A DNA stretch of 64,000 nucleotides from Serratia liquefaciens. Lineage in GTDB: Bacteria; Pseudomonadota; Gammaproteobacteria; Enterobacterales; Enterobacteriaceae. The position numbers and the translations under genes are program-made. Position 1 is the first letter of the stretch, and each line of letters begins with the position of its first letter. The notes under the pieces were generated by a model. That model was not told where the DNA came from. It saw only the letters and a program-made list of their open reading frames with translations, and ran no database searches. This document shows, piece by piece, positions 57,327 to 64,000 of this stretch. Location of the stretch: contig NZ_CP088930.1 in the NCBI RefSeq assembly GCF_027594825.1, positions 4,525,019-4,589,018 on the forward strand, written 5' to 3'.

Positions 57327-57518
57327 ATGAAAGACGTTATATATGTCGCTTTATGGATATGGATATCATTTGATTTAATTCAATACTCTTCACTGGCCCT
57401 TATGAAGCCTCATAATAGCTATGTGGATATTGCCGTGGCGGTTTTCGCCTTTTTTGGCGTAAAGGCGGTAATGACTTCAGTTGAGAATTTTTATTATTGG
57501 TTTAATGGCCGGGAATAA
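57327..57518 (+). CDS. Small membrane protein, candidate microcin immunity protein 2
   Basis: A 63-residue protein with two hydrophobic segments (about 2-19 and 32-50) that ends ENFYYWFNGRE. It is a paralogue of the protein at 56480 (shared SSL, NSYVDI, FFG and FY-x-W-x-NG). It begins 26 bp after the microcin-like gene, the usual place for an immunity gene. The ribosome site is weak (GGAA), and an ATG at 57315 is an alternative start. Confidence 0.65.
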   Translation: MKDVIYVALWIWISFDLIQYSSLALMKPHNSYVDIAVAVFAFFGVKAVMTSVENFYYWFNGRE

Positions 57519-57534
57519 GCAGTCGCCGTAATAA

Positions 57535-57570
57535 GTGCTTGCGATAGCGATTATCGCAAGCACCGTTACG
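57535..57570. terminator. Strong hairpin between the microcin-like locus and fghA
   Basis: GTGCTTGCGATA (57535-57546) and TATCGCAAGCAC (57552-57563) form a perfect 12-bp stem with a 5-nt loop, followed by a short T stretch. It separates the convergent units. Confidence 0.75.
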
Positions 57571-57579
57571 GTTTTATGT

Positions 57580-58422
57580 TCAGCGGAACAGATGTTCGGC
57601 GTGGAAGCGCAGGTGGTCTTCGATAAAGCTGGCGATGGTGAAGTAGCTGTGATCGTAGCCCGGCTGAATGCGCAGGATCAGCGGCCAGTCGCGCTGGCGT
57701 GCCAGCTCGGCCAGTTTTGCCGGCTGCAGTTGATCCGCCAGGAACTGATCGTCGTCACCTTGATCCACCAATACCGGCATTTTTTCCGCGCCGTTGGCCA
57801 GCAGGTGGCAGCTGTCATACTGCAGCCACTGGCTTTCGTCGTCGCCCAAATAGGCGGCAAAGGCTTTACGTCCCCAGGGCACCTGACAGGGATTGACGAT
57901 CGGTGCGAACGCCGATACCGACCGGAAGCGCTGCGGATTGCGGAACGCCATCATCAGTGCGCCGTGGCCGCCCATGGAATGGCCGAAAATCGACTGGCGA
58001 TCGCTGACGCTGAAATGCTGGTTAATCAATGCCGGCAGCTCATCGCTGATGTAGTCGTACATGCGAAAATGCTTGTCCCACGGTGCTTGGGTGGCATTCA
58101 GATAGAAGCCTGCACCCTGGCCCAAATCGTAGCCTTCATCATTTGGCACGTCGTCGCCGCGCGGGCTGGTGTCGGCCATCACCAATACCAGCCCCAGCTC
58201 GGCGGCGATACGCTGCGCACCGGCCTTCAGCGTGAAGTTTTCGTCATTGCAGGTCAGCCCCGACAGCCAGTACAGCACCGGCGGCGGGTTATCATCGCGC
58301 GGTGGCGGCAGATAGATGCTGAAAGTCATGTTGCAATTCAGGCTCTGCGCCGCATGGCGGTAACGCTGTTGCCAGCCGCCAAACATGCGGTGCTCTTCGA
58401 GAAGTTCTAATGACAAGGTCAT
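57580..58422 (-). CDS. fghA: S-formylglutathione hydrolase
   Basis: A 280-residue esterase-D-type alpha/beta hydrolase with nucleophile elbow GHSMGG, catalytic Asp in DQGDDDQF and His in [26 protein letters not shown] is typical of FrmB/YeiG. It hydrolyses S-formylglutathione to formate and glutathione, the second step of formaldehyde detoxification. It is 14 bp downstream of the dehydrogenase. Confidence 0.93.
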   Translation of the reverse strand: MTLSLELLEEHRMFGGWQQRYRHAAQSLNCNMTFSIYLPPPRDDNPPPVLYWLSGLTCNDENFTLKAGAQRIAAELGLVLVMADTSPRGDDVPNDEGYDLGQGAGFYLNATQAPWDKHFRMYDYISDELPALINQHFSVSDRQSIFGHSMGGHGALMMAFRNPQRFRSVSAFAPIVNPCQVPWGRKAFAAYLGDDESQWLQYDSCHLLANGAEKMPVLVDQGDDDQFLADQLQPAKLAELARQRDWPLILRIQPGYDHSYFTIASFIEDHLRFHAEHLFR

Positions 58423-58436
58423 CTCTGCCTCCTGGC

Positions 58437-60510
<2,074 letters not shown>

Positions 60511-60539
60511 TATCTTCTCTTTTCGTGATGAACTTGATG

Positions 60540-60570
60540 AGTATTATTCAGTTTTTGTGAGTGTAATACT
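60540..60570. promoter_or_regulatory. Inverted repeat in the LysR/MFS divergent promoter
   Basis: AGTATTA (60540-60546) and TAATACT (60564-60570) are perfect inverted copies in the 107-bp gap between the LysR gene and the transporter gene. A candidate LysR-type site. Confidence 0.45.
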
Positions 60571-60617
60571 GCTGCATGATACTGGCAACTTTCTTTTAAC
60601 AGTATGGATAACTCTAC

Positions 60618-61775
60618 ATGGCCTTAAGAATTGCCCTGAGCGGTTTTATCGCGTTGATCGTTGCCATGGGGATTGGGCGTTTCGCCTTTACTCCGCAGGT
60701 GCCGCTGATGATAGCCGAGCACCAGTTCACCCTGACCGGCGCCGGGCTGGTGGCCGCCATTAACTATCTGGGCTATCTGTGCGGCGCTTATGACGCCATG
60801 CGCGCCAGCCGACACGTGGAACGTCGGCTGTGGTTGGGCGTGTGGGGGGCGGTGATCTTGACGCTGCTTTCCGCCTGGGTGCAGGGGGAGTGGTGGCACG
60901 GTGCGGTGCGTTTCTTCATTGGGTGGGCCAGCGGCTGGTCGATGGTGCTGGTGGCGGCCTGGACCAACGAGCGGTTGGCGCACTATGGCCGACCGGCGCT
61001 CAGCGCGGCGGTATTTGCCGGCCCTGGGGCCGGGATTTTTATCAGCGGCATGCTGGCGGTGGGGATCCACAGCCTGGCGTTGACCGCGTCACAGGCCTGG
61101 CAGGTCTACGGTGTACTGGCGCTGGTATTGATTGGCGCGATCAGCATTAATCTGCCCAAGGCCGGCGAATTGCATCGTCCTGACGTGGCACCTGAGCCGC
61201 TGCTGCTGACCCCGGCGCTGAAGCGCCTGGTGTGGAGCTATAGCCTGGCGGGTTTTGGCTATATCCTGCCGGCGACTTTTCTGTCGCAAATGGCCGCTGC
61301 GCGTTTTCCCGGCAGCCTGTTCGCACAATTTGTCTGGCCGATCTTCGGCGGTGCGGCGGTGTTGGGGATTGCTATCGGCATTATGACCCGTCACCGTCTG
61401 ACCACTCAAACTCGCCTGGCGATAACCTTGTGGGTACAGGCATTGGGGGTGTTAAGCGCGGAAATCGTGCCGGGGGTTGCCGGGTTGGCACTGGGCGCGT
61501 TGCTGACCGGTGGCGGCTTCCTCAGCGTGGTGCAGCTGTCGATCCAGCATGGCCGTGAGTTGGCACCCAACCATGCCCGTTATATGGCGGGACTGCTGAC
61601 CACCGGTTATGCGATTGGTCAACTGGTCGGCCCGACTCTGTCGGCGTTGTCAACCGCATTGACCCACAGGCTGGAACCGGCATTGTATGTGGCCGTGGCG
61701 GCGCTGATTGTGGCCGGTCTGCTGGTGGTCAATACGTCGGCCCGCGAACTGGCGCGAAAACCGATGGCGCAGTGA
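60618..61775 (+). CDS. YbfB/YjiJ-family MFS-type transporter
   Basis: A 385-residue membrane protein with about 12 helices. The opening ALSGFIALIVAMGIGRFAFTPQVPLM and AINYLGYLCGAYDAM are signatures of the YbfB/YjiJ family. The substrate is unknown; export is the usual guess. Divergent from the PtrR-like gene. Confidence 0.85.
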   Translation: MALRIALSGFIALIVAMGIGRFAFTPQVPLMIAEHQFTLTGAGLVAAINYLGYLCGAYDAMRASRHVERRLWLGVWGAVILTLLSAWVQGEWWHGAVRFFIGWASGWSMVLVAAWTNERLAHYGRPALSAAVFAGPGAGIFISGMLAVGIHSLALTASQAWQVYGVLALVLIGAISINLPKAGELHRPDVAPEPLLLTPALKRLVWSYSLAGFGYILPATFLSQMAAARFPGSLFAQFVWPIFGGAAVLGIAIGIMTRHRLTTQTRLAITLWVQALGVLSAEIVPGVAGLALGALLTGGGFLSVVQLSIQHGRELAPNHARYMAGLLTTGYAIGQLVGPTLSALSTALTHRLEPALYVAVAALIVAGLLVVNTSARELARKPMAQ

Positions 61776-62022
61776 TTAAATTCCGTACAAAAAACGTGGA
61801 ATAGCCGCAGCCGGCCTGATTGTGCTAAATGCGAATATTTCACCTGCGGATGAAACACAATCACTGGATAATCCCCTCGCTCTCATCTAGAGTGGGGGCA
61901 AAATCTTGACTGGGTTCACGTTATTAACTGCGGAAACTTCTGTCGTCAGGAGAGTATGCAATTCATCCCTCTGCTCGGTAAAACAGCCGGATGGGTGAGT
62001 TCAAGTCCGTTGGAGAGAAGAA

Positions 62023-62691
62023 ATGACATCATCATTAAGTAAAGAAGCTGCACTGGTTCACGCAGCGCTCGAAGAGCGCGGTCTGGAAACTCCGTTACGC
62101 GGCGAAGTGCTGGATCGCGAGACGCGTAAACGTCGTATTAAAGAGCACATGACCGAAATCATGCAGCTGCTTAATCTCGATCTGTCCGACGACAGCCTGG
62201 CGGAAACCCCGCACCGCATCGCCAAAATGTATGTCGATGAGATTTTCTCCGGCCTGGACTACGCCAACTTCCCGAAAATCACCGTCATTGAAAACAAGAT
62301 GAAGGTGGATGAAATGGTGACGGTGCGTGATATCACGCTGACCAGTACCTGCGAACACCATTTCGTCACCATCGATGGCAAGGCGACCGTTGCCTACATT
62401 CCTAAGGATGCGGTGATTGGCCTGTCGAAAATCAACCGTATCGTGCAGTTCTTCTCCCAGCGCCCACAGGTGCAGGAGCGCTTAACTCAGCAGATCCTGG
62501 TGGCATTGCAAACCCTGCTGGGCACCAATAATGTGGCGGTATCGATAGATGCGGTCCATTATTGTGTGAAGGCGCGCGGTATCCGTGACGCGACCAGCGC
62601 CACCACCACGACCTCTCTGGGCGGGCTGTTCAAGTCCAGCCAGAACACCCGCCAGGAGTTCCTGCGTGCGGTGCGCCATCACCAGTCGTGA
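62023..62691 (+). CDS. folE: GTP cyclohydrolase I
   Basis: A 222-residue enzyme of the E. coli length that makes 7,8-dihydroneopterin triphosphate for folate. Zinc ligands are Cys110 and His113 (STCEHHF) and Cys181 (HYCVKARG). GGAGAG precedes the ATG. A terminator separates it from yeiB, a weaker link than a tight operon. Confidence 0.96.
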   Translation: MTSSLSKEAALVHAALEERGLETPLRGEVLDRETRKRRIKEHMTEIMQLLNLDLSDDSLAETPHRIAKMYVDEIFSGLDYANFPKITVIENKMKVDEMVTVRDITLTSTCEHHFVTIDGKATVAYIPKDAVIGLSKINRIVQFFSQRPQVQERLTQQILVALQTLLGTNNVAVSIDAVHYCVKARGIRDATSATTTTSLGGLFKSSQNTRQEFLRAVRHHQS

Positions 62692-62711
62692 TGGATTGAC
62701 ACAGTGGTAAC

Positions 62712-62733
62712 AGGCGCCTGCGGGCGCCTTTTT
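62712..62733 (+). terminator. Terminator after folE
   Basis: AGGCGCC-TGCG-GGCGCCT is a perfect 7-bp stem followed by five T residues, 20 bases after the folE stop. Confidence 0.88.
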
Positions 62734-62759
62734 AATGAGCGGAATACAGCGATAAAATA

Positions 62760-63941
62760 ATGAACACTAGCTCAACGGCTCCTTTGCCGCGCATCGCCAC
62801 GCTGGACTGCGTGCGCGGTATCGCCATCCTTGGCATTTTGCTGCTGAATATCAGCGCCTTTGGCCTGCCGAAGGCGGCCTACCTCAACCCGGCCTATCTG
62901 GGCCTGCCCTCAACGCGTGATGCCTGGACCTGGGCGCTGCTGGACATTTTCGCGCAGGCCAAATTCCTGGCAATGTTCGCCCTGTTGTTTGGCGCCGGGC
63001 TGCAGATGCTGCTGCGCCGCGGCAAAGGCTGGATACGCGCACGGCTGTCGTGGCTGGTGCTGTTTGGCCTGGGGCATGCCATTTTCCTTTGGGACGGTGA
63101 CATCCTGCTGGCCTACGGGCTGATTGGACTGGTGTGCTGGCGGATGATCCGCGAGGCGAAAGAAACTTATCAACTATTGAAAACCGGCGTGGTGCTGTAC
63201 CTGATTGGCGTCGGGGTGTTGTTGCTGTTGGGCTTCATTTCACACGGTGAGCCCGGCGGTTTCTGGCAACCCGGCGTAGCAGAGCTGCAGTATGAGAAGT
63301 TTTGGAAGCTGGAGGGTGGTATGGAAGCCTGGCGCAGCCGCACCGATCTTCTCTCCTCCAGCCTGCTGGCGATTGGCGCGCAATACGGTTGGGAACTGGC
63401 GGGGCTGATGCTGTTCGGCGCCGGTTTGATGCGCAGCGGCTGGCTGCGCGGTACTTATTCGCCGAGCTACTACCGCCGTCAGGCGGCATGGTTGATACCG
63501 CTTTCATTGCTGATCCAACTGCCGGCCGTGGCGTTGCAGTGGCATCTGCACTGGGATTACCGTTGGAGCGGTTTTCTCTTGCAGGTGCCGCGTGAGCTTG
63601 GCGCGCCGCTGCAGGCGATGGGCTATCTGGCGCTGTGCTACGGTTTTTGGCCGACGCTGTCGCGTTTGCGCATTGGGCACTGGTTGACGCAGGTCGGGCG
63701 CATGGCGCTGAGCAATTACCTGCTGCAAACGCTGATCTGCACCACGCTGTTCTACCACTTCGGCCTGTATCAACAGTTTGACCGCCTGCAGCTGTTGGCC
63801 TTCGTTCCGCTGGTCTGGCTGGCTAACCTGTTGTTTTCAAACCTGTGGCTGCGCTATTTCGAGCAGGGGCCGGTGGAGTGGCTGTGGCGCAAACTTACCG
63901 CCCTGGCTACCGGCAAGGCGGAGCCCAAGGCGGTGAATTGA
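62760..63941 (+). CDS. yeiB: DUF418-family membrane protein YeiB
   Basis: A 393-residue protein with about eight to ten helices. The N-terminal RIATLDCVRGIAILGILLLN and the C-terminal DUF418 region (GRMALSNYLLQTLICTTLFYHFG) match YeiB. Function unknown; the family is related to acyltransferase-like membrane proteins. It follows folE as in E. coli, where galS comes next. Confidence 0.92.
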   Translation: MNTSSTAPLPRIATLDCVRGIAILGILLLNISAFGLPKAAYLNPAYLGLPSTRDAWTWALLDIFAQAKFLAMFALLFGAGLQMLLRRGKGWIRARLSWLVLFGLGHAIFLWDGDILLAYGLIGLVCWRMIREAKETYQLLKTGVVLYLIGVGVLLLLGFISHGEPGGFWQPGVAELQYEKFWKLEGGMEAWRSRTDLLSSSLLAIGAQYGWELAGLMLFGAGLMRSGWLRGTYSPSYYRRQAAWLIPLSLLIQLPAVALQWHLHWDYRWSGFLLQVPRELGAPLQAMGYLALCYGFWPTLSRLRIGHWLTQVGRMALSNYLLQTLICTTLFYHFGLYQQFDRLQLLAFVPLVWLANLLFSNLWLRYFEQGPVEWLWRKLTALATGKAEPKAVN

Positions 63942-63972
63942 GATCTGGCGCAGGTAGGTTAAAAAAATGTAT

Positions 63973-63984
63973 GTAAACGTTTTC
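63973..63984. promoter_or_regulatory. GalR/LacI-type operator-like site at the right edge
   Basis: GTAAACGTTTTC is close to the half-site pattern of GalR/GalS operators (GTnnAnCGnTTnCAC). In E. coli galS follows yeiB and is autoregulated. The gene itself would lie beyond the window. Confidence 0.4.
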
Positions 63985-64000
63985 TTTCCTGTGACGTAAT

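Overview
The window looks like chromosomal DNA of an enterobacterium, most likely Serratia (S. proteamaculans/liquefaciens/plymuthica group by overall impression; the species call is inference). The reasons are typical enterobacterial protein sequences, conserved blocks (ybiT / moeB-moeA / iaaA-gsiABCD and folE-yeiB), two full 127-bp ERIC elements, moderately high GC in core genes, and several AT-rich accessory patches. No rRNA, tRNA, CRISPR array, transposase or phage module was seen.

Layout. (1) 1-1.5 kb: a YgbI-type DeoR regulator and an unrecognised two-gene unit. (2) 1.6-5.8 kb: redox cassette A, made of a periplasmic Mo-oxidoreductase of the sulfite-oxidase fold, a cytochrome b561 and a DUF5666 protein, divergent from an OmpR/CusS-type two-component system. 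A perfect 20-bp palindrome lies between them. (3) 6.4-14.8 kb: a ToxR/CadC-like regulator, a LuxR-type regulator and a complete E. coli common pilus operon (ecpABCDE). (4) 14.8-19.4 kb: redox cassette B, a mirror image of A, with its own two-component system, cytochrome b561 and Mo-oxidoreductase plus a methionine-rich MXKDX-repeat protein and a DUF417 (RclC-like) membrane protein. (5) 19.5-25.9 kb: choline to glycine betaine genes betT / betIBA with a BetI-type operator. (6) 26-34.7 kb: a membrane-anchored FMN glutamate-synthase-like protein, then a LuxR-EAL pair divergent from a four-gene chaperone-usher fimbrial operon. (7) 34.7-45.2 kb: AraC regulator, mqo, acetyltransferase, phoA with a Pho box, GST, ArsR regulator divergent from a monooxygenase, a P-loop kinase-like protein, cynR/cynTS and a small secreted protein. 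(8) 45.4-56.5 kb: ybiT, moeBA, DUF924, iaaA and gsiABCD (glutathione import). (9) 56.5-57.5 kb: a small AT-rich island encoding a double-glycine-leader, glycine-rich peptide that looks like a class II microcin precursor, flanked by two mutually similar small membrane proteins (candidate immunity proteins). (10) 57.6-64 kb: formaldehyde detoxification (fghA, frmA), a PtrR-like LysR gene divergent from a YbfB/YjiJ-type transporter, folE, yeiB, and a GalR/LacI-type operator at the right edge.

How it fits together. The two strongest leads are the microcin-like locus and the two redox cassettes. In cassette B a Met-rich periplasmic protein sits beside a Mo enzyme that could repair oxidised methionine, a cytochrome b that could feed it electrons, and a homologue of a reactive-chlorine-resistance protein. 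I infer a periplasmic oxidant-scavenging and repair system. Both Mo enzymes carry a twin-arginine-like motif followed by a lipobox, suggesting membrane-anchored Tat lipoproteins. moeA/moeB, also in the window, supply the molybdenum cofactor. Two surface-fibre systems (ecp and a chaperone-usher operon) each have regulators next to them, one with a c-di-GMP phosphodiesterase-type protein.
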